A stretch of DNA of 64,000 bases from Leptospira sp. WS60.C2 (GTDB lineage: Bacteria; Spirochaetota; Leptospiria; Leptospirales; Leptospiraceae): contig NZ_CP162133.1 in assembly GCF_040833955.1 (NCBI RefSeq), positions 2,316,001 through 2,380,000 of the forward strand, given 5' to 3'. The position numbers and the translations under genes are program-made. This document shows positions 39,067-48,655 of this stretch, in pieces. The notes beneath the pieces are model-generated. The model was not told the origin of the DNA. It worked only from the letters and a program-made list of their open reading frames with translations, and ran no database searches. The first letter of the stretch is position 1, and every line of letters begins with the position of its first letter.

Positions 39067-41809
39067 CTTCTGGAAATTTCATCGACTTGAGTTCATGCGA
39101 GAATGGTAACTCTTGTAATTTTTGAACTACAGTTAAGTATAAATCTTTTGCAGAGACAATTAACATCAGATTTGGCGAAGTTTCGATCAAACGATCCTTA
39201 CTTTCCAAATATGTTTGAATCGATTCGATAAAATGTTTTTTGCTACGTTCCCATTCGGGTGATGGATGGTATTCTGGCCAGTGGATTCGTAAAACATTCG
39301 CAGAGCGTTTTCCCCCAAAGGTGGCTTGTAAAAAAGAACGTATCATCCAAGACAAACTGTCTTTTAAAAATTCTGGTTTTCGTTCTTCTTTGTCTACTAA
39401 CACATGAAGTGCTGGTATCACTTGTTTGAGTTTGTCTTGGATCATCCGTTTATGTGATTCCAAAAATTTGCTTCTTTCTTCTTTGTTCAAAAGAACTAAA
39501 AAGATTCCAGGAAAACCAAGTGTTTCCATATGAAATGCAATAATTGATTCCGTTTGTAACAAAATTTCCCAAGAAAACTTTTTGGCAATGAATCGGTCCT
39601 GTCTTACTGATTCATCCATCTCCAAAGAGGCAAAACCAGTTTCATCAAATTTTAAATAAGGATCATGATGCAGAAAAATCAAATTCGAGCGAGTGTTATA
39701 ATCAAGGCCAGATGAGATTTGGTTATGAAACGATCCGAGAGAATCGTTCAAAAACAAATACGAAAAACGAGGAGAGCCTAATCTAGAAATAAAGTTCTTT
39801 GTGTAACCAACAATGCCATCATAGGAGATTTCATTTTCACGATAAATTTTATCGAGAAGGCTGTATTCGAATCGTTTTTCCTCGGGAACTGTTGTAAAAA
39901 AAGTTTCATTACTAACGGATGGTTTAGGAACAGAAACGTCCTCCCGTTTTGTCACACTTGATACCAATCGTTCCAATTCAGGATTGAAGATGGTTTCACG
40001 TTTTTTCTGAACTGCATCCAGAATCGCCACGCGTTTCCAAGCAGCTGGAGGTAAAATTTTGAAACTCGTTTTTTTCACTGGAATTTGATTCTTTATAAGA
40101 GGTTCTATTTTAGTTTCAATTCCTTCTTTTTGTATTTCCACATTTTTTGTCACAACTTCAACTTCGTGAATCTCCGTAGATTTCGAAAGGGATTCCCCTA
40201 ACGTTGGTGTTGTTGCCCATTTCCGTTTCAGATTGGCCCAAAATATAAAAAGAACCCAAGGTCCGATAAAAACAAATCCAAAACTAAGTAAATAGGGCGG
40301 AAAAGACGAGTATCTATAAACCGATACACCGGATACAATGCCAGGTCTGCCCTTTTCTTGGTCCAAATAATAAGAATGAAACTTATGATTTAAAAAACCA
40401 ACGGTCTCTTTTTTTGAATCAATATGTTTTAACTTCGAAAGGTGGCTCGCATTCCACTCTCTAGGATTAAAGAGAACTTGTTCTTTGCTTTTATTATCCG
40501 ATAATTTTAGATCAACGAATGGGAAATAAAACTCATCTCGATCCTTTTCTTTTTTCGCATATAATAAATTTGGATTGATGACCGTTAATAGAACATCGGA
40601 CACAGTGTTTTGATTTCTTTGGATGGGAATCAAATAGACTAAATCCAGACCAGATTCGATCAAAACAGATTTTGGATTTTCCTTCAGCTTTTCTAAGACA
40701 AGAAAGATTTCTCTTCCGAAACGATTTTGAATGGTTTTATCAATTGAATCCATCTTCCATTCATACATTTCCGAAATGATAGCGTCATTGAGACCAATTC
40801 CGTTGGTACCAAGCTCATAATTTGATTGGATGTTTTTTTCTAAGCCAAGTAATGTGTTTTCAATTTGTTCTAACCGGTGTTTAGTCCAGGGTTTGTAATA
40901 CCTGTAGTCTGGGAATAATTCCAAACTTTTTTGGTAAAACACGAGAAGTAACAAATAGATAAGAATAGGCATCACGATACGTTTTTTGAAATGAAAACGA
41001 TCCGAGTGTATAAAGATCCAAACAAATCGTATATAGAATAAACCCGTAAATGTAATTAAGAATAAGATAAAAGAGCCAAATCGAATGTCTTCCAGTTCAG
41101 CATCTTTCTGTTTCAGTAAGTATACTGAAAATGAATCTTTTGTTTCTAATAATAACTTTGAAAACTCACCGTCTAGTTGCCAAGTAATCTCTTCCCCTTC
41201 TTTGCCTTGAAAAAAACCAAGTAATTCTTGGCTTTCTCTGTCACCCGAAAGGATGGATTCATCATTTGTGTATAAAATTTTTTGGGTTTTTGGCAAAAAG
41301 ACCCAAAATAAATATCCATATTCCAAGTTAGGATTTTGTATCATACTCCGAACATCATTCGGCTTAGGGAAGACAAAGAAAAATCGACCTGTAGTTTCTC
41401 GATACACATAATCCCCGTTAGCAAGAACTTTGATTTTTCCCTCTAACAAACCTGATGGGTCTTGCCTTAACTCTTCTTGGAAAATTTCATTCGTTTGATT
41501 TGTACTATGTATAAGGCGTAGGGAATCATCATATAGACGAAGATATTCGAGTTGTAATGACTTTTGGATTTGTTCTGCGACATTCCTAGAACGATATGGC
41601 AAACTTGACTCTCGAACAAAAAACTCAATTGTATTCAAATACTCTTTTGTTCTGTTTTCATCATAACGTTCTAAGGCTTTGAGTAGATTAGATTTTCTTT
41701 GGATGGGTCGAATCCATTCAAAGTATCCATATAAAAGAAAGGTCACTAATAACGAAACGGAAAAGAGACCAAAAAGAATAGACAGGTTTCCGAAATTTCG
41801 TTTCATCAT
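39038..41809 (-). CDS. Large multi-domain membrane protein of unknown function
   Basis: About 923 residues. Layout: N-terminal TM (FGLFSVSLLVTFLLYGYFEW), an extracytoplasmic region of about 200 residues with FFVFPKPNDVRSMIQNPNLE (sensor-like), two TMs near 255-310, a second outer region, a TM near 510-535 (FVFIGPWVLFIFWANL), a charged linker, then about 340 cytoplasmic residues that loosely resemble GAF-like folds (FSWEILLQTESIIAFHMETL, FLVLLNKEERSKFL). I see no histidine-kinase, GGDEF or phosphatase motif. The start is uncertain: ATG 41807-41809 or a TTG at 41834-41836, both with weak ribosome sites. Confidence 0.6.
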   Translation of the reverse strand: MMKRNFGNLSILFGLFSVSLLVTFLLYGYFEWIRPIQRKSNLLKALERYDENRTKEYLNTIEFFVRESSLPYRSRNVAEQIQKSLQLEYLRLYDDSLRLIHSTNQTNEIFQEELRQDPSGLLEGKIKVLANGDYVYRETTGRFFFVFPKPNDVRSMIQNPNLEYGYLFWVFLPKTQKILYTNDESILSGDRESQELLGFFQGKEGEEITWQLDGEFSKLLLETKDSFSVYLLKQKDAELEDIRFGSFILFLITFTGLFYIRFVWIFIHSDRFHFKKRIVMPILIYLLLLVFYQKSLELFPDYRYYKPWTKHRLEQIENTLLGLEKNIQSNYELGTNGIGLNDAIISEMYEWKMDSIDKTIQNRFGREIFLVLEKLKENPKSVLIESGLDLVYLIPIQRNQNTVSDVLLTVINPNLLYAKKEKDRDEFYFPFVDLKLSDNKSKEQVLFNPREWNASHLSKLKHIDSKKETVGFLNHKFHSYYLDQEKGRPGIVSGVSVYRYSSFPPYLLSFGFVFIGPWVLFIFWANLKRKWATTPTLGESLSKSTEIHEVEVVTKNVEIQKEGIETKIEPLIKNQIPVKKTSFKILPPAAWKRVAILDAVQKKRETIFNPELERLVSSVTKREDVSVPKPSVSNETFFTTVPEEKRFEYSLLDKIYRENEISYDGIVGYTKNFISRLGSPRFSYLFLNDSLGSFHNQISSGLDYNTRSNLIFLHHDPYLKFDETGFASLEMDESVRQDRFIAKKFSWEILLQTESIIAFHMETLGFPGIFLVLLNKEERSKFLESHKRMIQDKLKQVIPALHVLVDKEERKPEFLKDSLSWMIRSFLQATFGGKRSANVLRIHWPEYHPSPEWERSKKHFIESIQTYLESKDRLIETSPNLMLIVSAKDLYLTVVQKLQELPFSHELKSMKFPEDGQNYYLYF

Positions 41810-41860
41810 TCTTATTATCGGGTTGTCACTAGGCAAAAACCAATCGGTCTAAGGAAAGGA

Positions 41861-42835
41861 ATGATTTTTTATGTATTTTTGGATGGCGTTGGGATCACAG
41901 ACTATGATCCAAAAACCAATCCGTTTAGTCGATTTGCCAAAGGATTTTTAGCTCCTGTTGGAGGGATCTCGAAGTCCGACCTCGATCTGTCCATGGACGC
42001 CACAAAAATCCACTACCTAAAAACCGATGCTCATATGGGAGTGCCTGGTCTACCCCAGTCGGCCACTGGACAAACCGCACTTTGGACTGGAATTCCAGGC
42101 CCCAAAGTCCTTGGTCGTCATGTCAGTGGATTTCCTACCATCACCTTACGAAAAATCATCGCGAAATATTCACTCATCAAAGTTCTAAACGAGGAAGGAA
42201 TTCTTAGCGATTTTTTAAACTGTTTTTCTCCGCCTTACCTAAAACATGTGGAAGAAAAACCGAAACTCGTTTCTGCTTCGACCCTTGTGCAACTTGCCAG
42301 TGGACGACCACTCAAAAATTTTGAAGACCTGCGCGGGGAAAGAGGCCTATATATGGACCTCACGCATGAAATTATGGGAACCCTCGGTATCGATATGCTA
42401 AAAGAAGGAGACCCGCTCTTAGAAAAACGAGACCCTTATTTTTTAGGAAGCAAATGTTTCCAAAGATTTTCCCACTACGAACTCACTCTTTATGAATATT
42501 TTTTAACAGACAAAGTGGGACATGCCATGGACTGGGAAAAAGCAGAGAGAGTGATCATAAACTTAGAGTTATTTTTCAAAGGATTACTTGAGCACATGGA
42601 TCCATCTAAGGATTTACTCATTGTATCCAGTGATCATGGAAATATGGAAGACTTGAGCCAAAAAAATCATACGGAAAACCCAGCGGCCACCATCCTATAT
42701 GGAAAGGATGCTGACCGCTTCGCAGAAAATATACATTCGTTAGCTGATATTGTACCCGAGATTTATAAAACCTTCGGTCTTGAAAAAGCTATATACAATA
42801 CTCACACGAATGAGTTTCTAATGGAAACCAACTAA
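41861..42835 (+). CDS. Phosphoglycerate-mutase-like metalloenzyme (alkaline phosphatase superfamily)
   Basis: 324 residues. FLDGVGITDYDPKTNPF near the start has the first metal-binding Asp. QSATGQTALWTG contains the likely phospho-acceptor Ser/Thr. TDKVGHAMDW and IVSSDHGNMEDLSQKNHTEN give the remaining His/Asp ligands, with ENPAATILYG as in cofactor-independent phosphoglycerate mutases. It is shorter than iPGM (about 510), so substrate is not certain. No signal peptide, cytosolic. It is convergent with a TPR gene, overlapping it by 4 bases. Confidence 0.75.
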   Translation: MIFYVFLDGVGITDYDPKTNPFSRFAKGFLAPVGGISKSDLDLSMDATKIHYLKTDAHMGVPGLPQSATGQTALWTGIPGPKVLGRHVSGFPTITLRKIIAKYSLIKVLNEEGILSDFLNCFSPPYLKHVEEKPKLVSASTLVQLASGRPLKNFEDLRGERGLYMDLTHEIMGTLGIDMLKEGDPLLEKRDPYFLGSKCFQRFSHYELTLYEYFLTDKVGHAMDWEKAERVIINLELFFKGLLEHMDPSKDLLIVSSDHGNMEDLSQKNHTENPAATILYGKDADRFAENIHSLADIVPEIYKTFGLEKAIYNTHTNEFLMETN

Positions 42836-44001
42836 AATTCTAAATCATTTCCCGATTCAGGTTTCCCTGAAAATGAGTTCGGTTTGTTTGAATTAGAATC
42901 TGACGTTGCATCAGACTCTTCTAAATCATTGTGGTCAGTAAACTGATCTAGAGATTCTTTTTTCCATGCAATCGCCTTGTCGGTAATCTGGTTTTTAGGG
43001 TATTTGTCTACAATTGTCTGAAAGATACCTGCCGCTTTTTCAAACTTTCCTTGTCTGAAATAAATGGTTCCCTTTTTATAGAGGGACGCTTGGTCTAGCG
43101 AATAATCACTGTTATTCAATACTTTATTGATATACGTTAATGATTCCGTTTGTTTACCCAAGGCATCATATGCCAAAGCAATAAAATACAATGCTTCTTC
43201 CTCTTTTTTAGGAGAAGGATTCACAGATAAAGACTTTTGAAATAACTCGATTGACCTAGCGTATTGTTTTTTAGTGTAACTGTCTTTTGCTTCTTTAAAA
43301 ACAGAGTCCTTGTATTCTCCCACAACTTTTTCGTCAGCTCCAGCAAGTCCATCTTGCGTTTCAATATATTCATCAAAAACATCAAAAGATGCCCAATCTT
43401 TTCCAAGTTTACGTAAAGATCTACCCCAACCAATTCTTGATTCCGTATGATTTGGATCTTCTTGTAGCGAGAGAACATAGTTTTTACGAGCTGTTTCGTA
43501 TTGACCCACTTTATAATAGTGATCACCAAGTGATAGGAAGGTTTTGGATCTTAATTTGTTGTCCGAACTTGATTGTAAAACAGATTCAAGATGAGCTTTG
43601 CCTTCTGCTTCGTTCCCGATTTTTAAAAGTAAGTTTCCGAGTGAGTAACTTAATTTATTTTTTTCTTCTGGTTTCCAGTTTGAATTTTTTTTCAATTCTT
43701 TATAAATATCTAATGCTGGATAAAAATCAGAATTCTTTTCTAATGCCCTTGCTTGGTTATATTTAATTTGAAATTCATATTGTTCCAAACCACGTTTGCC
43801 AGCTAATTCAGAAAAGATAGCTATTGCTTTTTCCTTACTATGAGGGTTTGTTTGCTTTAAATATTCCTCCCCTTCCGCTATTTTTTCTAAAACCAGCTGA
43901 GACTGGTCTTCTTTAGCAGAAATATGCGTTTGGTAATAGGCTGTGGAGAGACCAGCTACAATAAATAACAAACCCGCTAAGGATACGATCACTCGACTCA
44001 T
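42832..44001 (-). CDS. Membrane-anchored TPR protein
   Basis: 389 residues. One N-terminal TM (MSRVIVSLAGLLFIVAGLSTAYYQ) and a periplasmic array of TPRs (EGKAHLESVLQSSSDNKLRS, YETARKNYVLSLQEDPNH, YARSIELFQKSLSVNPSPKK, FEKAAGIFQTIVDKYPKNQ). The array resembles YbgF/BamD-type helical scaffolds, but no specific family can be named. It is coupled to the upstream fibronectin-III-like gene by a 4-base overlap. Confidence 0.75.
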   Translation of the reverse strand: MSRVIVSLAGLLFIVAGLSTAYYQTHISAKEDQSQLVLEKIAEGEEYLKQTNPHSKEKAIAIFSELAGKRGLEQYEFQIKYNQARALEKNSDFYPALDIYKELKKNSNWKPEEKNKLSYSLGNLLLKIGNEAEGKAHLESVLQSSSDNKLRSKTFLSLGDHYYKVGQYETARKNYVLSLQEDPNHTESRIGWGRSLRKLGKDWASFDVFDEYIETQDGLAGADEKVVGEYKDSVFKEAKDSYTKKQYARSIELFQKSLSVNPSPKKEEEALYFIALAYDALGKQTESLTYINKVLNNSDYSLDQASLYKKGTIYFRQGKFEKAAGIFQTIVDKYPKNQITDKAIAWKKESLDQFTDHNDLEESDATSDSNSNKPNSFSGKPESGNDLEF

Positions 44002-45683
44002 AAATTACCTCTACCCACTTGATTTAGGGTTTGATTCGTCCAAAATTCAACTCGCGATGGAGAATAGGATTTGGTTTCCTTTTTCAAAAAAAACTTCAGG
44101 GCTTTCTTCGTATCACCTGTTTTTAAAGCACTGACACCCAAAAAGAACATCGCCTTACCCCGAAGGTAAGAATTGGTTTCATATTTTAAATACTCTTCTA
44201 ATCGATATACTGCCGTCTCAAATTTCTTTTGTATCACCGTTTCCTTAATGATACGATTGAGATCTGTTTGTCCTAAATCATAATTGACTGTAGCTTGTGA
44301 TTCCACTTTGAAATCATTCACTGGCTCCAAATTCTCTTTAGGAGGAAGAACTTCAGTAGGAGTCACAGCATGTTCATTCTTATAAATTTCGGATTTTTCT
44401 GGTTCTTTTTTAGGCTTCGATTCCGCAACAATGTTCGATTCTTCTGGTGGTAGATTGTCTTTCGAAAAATCATATTTAAAATAGGATACATTCTCTTTTA
44501 AGTTATAGTCTTCTGGAACTGAACTAGACTTCGCAGTCACTCCAAAATATAGTTCCTCAATTTCTTTTAATTCTTTGATAAAAAAATTCGATTTCGGATG
44601 AACGACTGTTGCTACCTTAACAACTGTTCCCTGGTTAAATGAAGTGGCACCTTGATTCAATGGTTTGATCGAAGCATACAACGTGTAAATTGTGGTTTCA
44701 TCTGCTGCCTCTGGAGTAATCCAACTGATCACGGCACCTTTTCCAACACGTTCATAGCCAAGCCCTCTTACGTGGAGTGCCCCTGACAAATTCGCTGTTG
44801 GTTCATTGTAAGCAACTTCCAAATTTTGTTTTTTAGGAGTTTCTTCTACTATGACTTCTGCATTTGCCTTTTCAGATTGTTTGATATAAAAAACACGCAA
44901 AGTAGATTTTTTATCTTCTAAAGGAAGTGATTCTTCACCTCCTACCTGTTTAACGGAAACTCCATAATAGATTGTTTGTGATTTGTTTAAATCTTGGTCT
45001 AAAAAAGAAGTCGATGGGTGAGGTAGTTCCGTTAGTTTTTCTGCTTTTTGCATGAGAGGAAGACTAGTGAGAGGAGAACTGGAACGGTAAACAGTATAAA
45101 TAGTTCTTCCTGCAATGGCACCAGCAGGTGGAGTCCAATTCACACGAATGAACCGTTTTTCAATGTTTGCTGTGATTCCCGAAACCCCACCCACCATAGA
45201 TTGGATGTTAGTATCTTCTGGGAAGGCAGGAAAGTCAGGATTTTGTCCTACTACTGGCGTCCCGTTTTCTTCTGCAATGGTAATAGGAATGATAGTATAG
45301 TTTTGATTTGCGAAAAGTTTGACTTCGCGCCTGCGAACATCTGTTACCATCACAATGGCATAATAGTACGTTCCAGGTTTTAAATTATAATCAAAATAAA
45401 CACGAGTCGCATTCGGACCTGAGGCTTTGTATCGTCCGAGAGAATCGGCAATGTAAAGTTTATCTGGGCTATCGATCATCACATTGGACCTTGCAACGAT
45501 GAGTTCTCCCTCTTGGTTAGGAGAATCCCAATCAATCCTAATGGATTTTTTATCGGGTAAAATACTGGCACGAATCGCTCGTGCAATCGTAGGGTAACGA
45601 CTTTCCTCAAATCCGGAGTCTGCCCATACCGGGATGAAAGAGAGTAGCAGTACAACCGTCCGGAGATAAATCGAGAACTTCAT
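43998..45683 (-). CDS. Exported protein with repeated fibronectin-III-like domains
   Basis: 561 residues with a signal peptide (MKFSIYLRTVVLLLSFIPVWA). Three FN3-like repeats are visible, at about 40-150 (KPGTYYYAIVMVTDVRRREV), 165-265 (TAN..RFIRVNWTPPAGAI, TIYYGVSVKQVGGEESLP) and 300-400 (GAVISWITPEAADETTIYTL). A TPR-like helical pair ends the protein (FETAVYRLEEYLKYETNS, GDTKKALKFFLKKE). Probably a periplasmic or envelope scaffold. Translation is coupled to the TPR gene that follows. Family unrecognised. Confidence 0.7.
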   Translation of the reverse strand: MKFSIYLRTVVLLLSFIPVWADSGFEESRYPTIARAIRASILPDKKSIRIDWDSPNQEGELIVARSNVMIDSPDKLYIADSLGRYKASGPNATRVYFDYNLKPGTYYYAIVMVTDVRRREVKLFANQNYTIIPITIAEENGTPVVGQNPDFPAFPEDTNIQSMVGGVSGITANIEKRFIRVNWTPPAGAIAGRTIYTVYRSSSPLTSLPLMQKAEKLTELPHPSTSFLDQDLNKSQTIYYGVSVKQVGGEESLPLEDKKSTLRVFYIKQSEKANAEVIVEETPKKQNLEVAYNEPTANLSGALHVRGLGYERVGKGAVISWITPEAADETTIYTLYASIKPLNQGATSFNQGTVVKVATVVHPKSNFFIKELKEIEELYFGVTAKSSSVPEDYNLKENVSYFKYDFSKDNLPPEESNIVAESKPKKEPEKSEIYKNEHAVTPTEVLPPKENLEPVNDFKVESQATVNYDLGQTDLNRIIKETVIQKKFETAVYRLEEYLKYETNSYLRGKAMFFLGVSALKTGDTKKALKFFLKKETKSYSPSRVEFWTNQTLNQVGRGNL

Positions 45684-45763
45684 ACTTAGATTTTCGGTGG
45701 AACTCTGCCTCGAATTGAATTTTTCGTTTGTACTTTCCTCTCTTTTCTGGAAGATTTGTCATT

Positions 45764-46423
45764 ATGTCCGAAACGGAATACTACCGTTCCCAAACGTACC
45801 AAGAATATTTGCTATCGAGCCATAGAAGAGAGGTCTGTCCTCCCGAAGATGTGTATGATTTTTTCAATTGGAAAGGACTAACCAATTTGGTCGACTTTGG
45901 AAGTGGGCTTGGATTTTATTTTCAAGATTTTCGAAAGTGGTTTCCAAACGTTTGGATTTGGGCGGCAGAATGCCAACAGGAAATCATCGATCGAATCTTA
46001 CGCCGTAAACTCATGGAAGGCATTGAACAACTCACACCCTTTTACATGGACCAATCAGACCACCCTCTTCTTCCAGAATGGGTGCCTGTACCTGAAATTA
46101 TTTTTGCTTCCTTATCCCTTTCCACATTCCCAAACCCTGGTTTGGCGATGGATGGCCTCATTCGTTCCATGAAATCAGGAGGTAGACTTTTCATCGTGGA
46201 TTGGTCAAAAACAGAATCTGGATTTGGACCCAAAATCAATGAAAAAATCTCTATGGATAAAATGAAGTTCTTAGCAGAGGAATACAAACTGGAAGTCGTA
46301 AAATCTGGAAGGATTTCAGAACATTTTTACGGAATGGAAGTGCGTGCCAGTTCCCATTTCATCTATGGATACTATGATTTGAAAGAAGAGGAAGATGAAG
46401 ATACAGCTGTTTTTAAGATGTAA
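45764..46423 (+). CDS. Class I SAM-dependent methyltransferase
   Basis: 219 residues. Motif I is LVDFGSGLGFYFQDF near residue 42; IIFASLSLSTFPNP and SGGRLFIVDWSKTESGFGP match motifs IV and V/VI of Rossmann-fold methyltransferases. The ATG at 45764 is preferred (GGAAG upstream); a TTG at 45728 would add 12 residues without homology. Substrate unknown, and no biosynthetic partner lies next to it. Confidence 0.82.
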   Translation: MSETEYYRSQTYQEYLLSSHRREVCPPEDVYDFFNWKGLTNLVDFGSGLGFYFQDFRKWFPNVWIWAAECQQEIIDRILRRKLMEGIEQLTPFYMDQSDHPLLPEWVPVPEIIFASLSLSTFPNPGLAMDGLIRSMKSGGRLFIVDWSKTESGFGPKINEKISMDKMKFLAEEYKLEVVKSGRISEHFYGMEVRASSHFIYGYYDLKEEEDEDTAVFKM

Positions 46424-46483
46424 CTTCGTTATCTCATCACCTTTACTCAAAAGATAGGACCAACTAAGAGACAAGATACCTCA

Positions 46484-47773
46484 TTGATTGTGTGGAGTGA
46501 GGAACAAAGAAACATCATCCAATCGAGTGCATCAATCCTGCAAGTGATTGCTGGTGCCGGTTCTGGTAAAACAGCCACGATGATTGGTCTATTGAAAGAA
46601 AGGGAAAAAACAAACAAAATCCCTCCCGAACATACGTTAGTTGTTACTTTCACAAAAAAAGCCACCAACGAATTCAAGGAAAGGTGTTTGAAAAATCAAC
46701 TTTCTCAAAAGTATCATATATCCACCTTTCATTCGTTTTGTTACCATGCGCTAAAACGTTATGATCTTACAAGGGATTGGTCTAAATATAAACTCCTTTC
46801 CGAATCGAAAAAATATGAAGTGACCAAAACATTGCTAGAACCATACCGATGGGAAATTGGAGGCATTCCCTTTTCCCTATTATGGAAACAGAATGGAGAA
46901 CTTTTACGTTTTATCTCTCTATCCATTTACAATGAGTATCAAAAAAACTTTCAAATTTGGAAAGAGACACATCATTACTTTGAGTTTGATGACCTCATTT
47001 ATTTTTTTTTGAGATTCCTTGATACAGAGTTTGCATGGGAAGCCAAAACACGATGGAAGTCACTCATCATAGATGAATTCCAAGACACGGATGAAGTCCA
47101 ATTGGAAATCATCAAACGCATGGAATTTGAAACAGTTACCGTTGTGGGAGACGACTGGCAGGCTATTTATGGGTTTCGAGGGGCCACACCAAAACCATTT
47201 TTAGAATTTCCAAAACATTTCCCAAATGTTGTCCAATGTAAATTATCAACTAACTATCGTTCCACTCAATCAATTGTTCAGAAAAGTTTTTTACCCATCA
47301 AACAAAACAAAGATAAAATTCAAAAGAAAACGATGACAAAACGGAAGGAAAGAGGTTCTTATTCACTTCTTCGATTCAAAAAGGAAGAATCCACACTAGA
47401 ATCCATTTGGGAAAAAATCCAATCCTTGGATCCAAATTCAATCCTACTCACACGCAGTAATTTTCGAAAAAACGAATGGATCCAATCCGGTGTTCCTAGA
47501 ACCCAAGTGATGACAATCCATAGTGCCAAAGGATTAGAATTCACAACCGTGGTTGTGGACCTTTGCCAAGGTTGGAGTGAAGAATTAGCATCTGTGAACC
47601 AAGAAGAAGAACGAAGAATCTTGTATGTGGCACTTTCTCGTGCCAAAGATAATTTGTTTGTACTGATCAACGATATATCTGATCCCAAAAGGCTCTGTGA
47701 CATCTTCAGTGAGAATTTTTCCCTTTGGAACAAGATTCGAAATCGTACTTTACGGTGGACTAGACTCTGGTGA
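46484..47773 (+). CDS. Compact UvrD/Rep-family helicase
   Basis: 429 residues against about 720 in UvrD. All superfamily-1 motifs are present: I GAGSGKTATMIGL, Ia VVTFTKKATNEFKER, II LIIDEFQDTDEVQ, III VVGDDWQAIYGFRGA, IV TNYRSTQSIVQK, V TIHSAKGLEFTTVVVD, VI ERRILYVALSRAKDN. The length implies that subdomain 1B and 2B inserts are much reduced. The protein starts at TTG 46484 or GTG 46490; no strong ribosome site decides. tRNA-Val begins 14 bases after its stop. Confidence 0.88.
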   Translation: MIVWSEEQRNIIQSSASILQVIAGAGSGKTATMIGLLKEREKTNKIPPEHTLVVTFTKKATNEFKERCLKNQLSQKYHISTFHSFCYHALKRYDLTRDWSKYKLLSESKKYEVTKTLLEPYRWEIGGIPFSLLWKQNGELLRFISLSIYNEYQKNFQIWKETHHYFEFDDLIYFFLRFLDTEFAWEAKTRWKSLIIDEFQDTDEVQLEIIKRMEFETVTVVGDDWQAIYGFRGATPKPFLEFPKHFPNVVQCKLSTNYRSTQSIVQKSFLPIKQNKDKIQKKTMTKRKERGSYSLLRFKKEESTLESIWEKIQSLDPNSILLTRSNFRKNEWIQSGVPRTQVMTIHSAKGLEFTTVVVDLCQGWSEELASVNQEEERRILYVALSRAKDNLFVLINDISDPKRLCDIFSENFSLWNKIRNRTLRWTRLW

Positions 47774-47787
47774 GATGGTTTTACCTC

Positions 47788-47861
<74 letters not shown>

Positions 47862-47974
47862 AGATTGTTTCCGAGAACTTCACCGAATTCCCTTACTCTT
47901 CATTTTCTCATTTTCTCTCCACCAAACAAAGTTTCGACTTGCCTTTCTTTTCCCATGCTTTCCAATTCGTAGCG

Positions 47975-48655
47975 ATGAAACCCAAGTTCCTCGCTGAAGA
48001 ATTTTTACTGGCTGTGTATTTTTTTATTTTTAGCATCATTTCGGGAGTTGTTCTTTTTTCCACTCCCTATCCAGCCGGAGTCAAGATTGCTAGCCTTACA
48101 CTGTTTTTCCATGTGAGTTTTGTGACTCTGAGTACAATATTACATTGGCATACACCTTACCGGATTTGGAAATTTTTACTGCCTCTTTCCATTTTTATGG
48201 TGTTTCCCGATTGGTTTCTATCTTCCGTATTACAAATATTAGTGTTTCCAGAAGATGGTTTTTTTAAGATTGGAACCGTTTCTGGGTATATGGCAGGTCT
48301 TTGGGTCATCCCTCTTTTCATCTGTGTGTATACAGGAATCAAATTGGAAGAACGATCTGTTTCCATCATTGGTACTGGGATTTGGGTGGGAATTGTCAGT
48401 TTGGTCATTTTTGGAACCTCTGAAGCGACGATGTGGGTTTTGGGATCTTGGTATGCCCAAAATGTAAAAATGTGGGGACATGTTGCCTATTACGTTCTTG
48501 TGCCCGAAATGATCCTTGGAATCACAACCTACCTTGCCTACCAAGGATTTTCTTATTCAGCCTATCTCTTTCAAATTGCGATCGGATTTTTAGTGATGAT
48601 TCTCTACATCGGGAACCTTTCCTTTTTCTACCTTCTCATTGAAAAAATTCTCTAA
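47975..48655 (+). CDS. Seven-TM membrane protein of unknown function
   Basis: 227 residues with seven hydrophobic segments, the first FLLAVYFFIFSIISGVVLFS and the last YLFQIAIGFLVMILYIGNLS. The start ATG 47975 is preferred; an earlier frame begins inside the tRNA. I recognise no family. Its stop overlaps the next gene (SGNH-like) by 17 bases, so it probably belongs to the downstream envelope set. Confidence 0.65.
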   Translation: MKPKFLAEEFLLAVYFFIFSIISGVVLFSTPYPAGVKIASLTLFFHVSFVTLSTILHWHTPYRIWKFLLPLSIFMVFPDWFLSSVLQILVFPEDGFFKIGTVSGYMAGLWVIPLFICVYTGIKLEERSVSIIGTGIWVGIVSLVIFGTSEATMWVLGSWYAQNVKMWGHVAYYVLVPEMILGITTYLAYQGFSYSAYLFQIAIGFLVMILYIGNLSFFYLLIEKIL

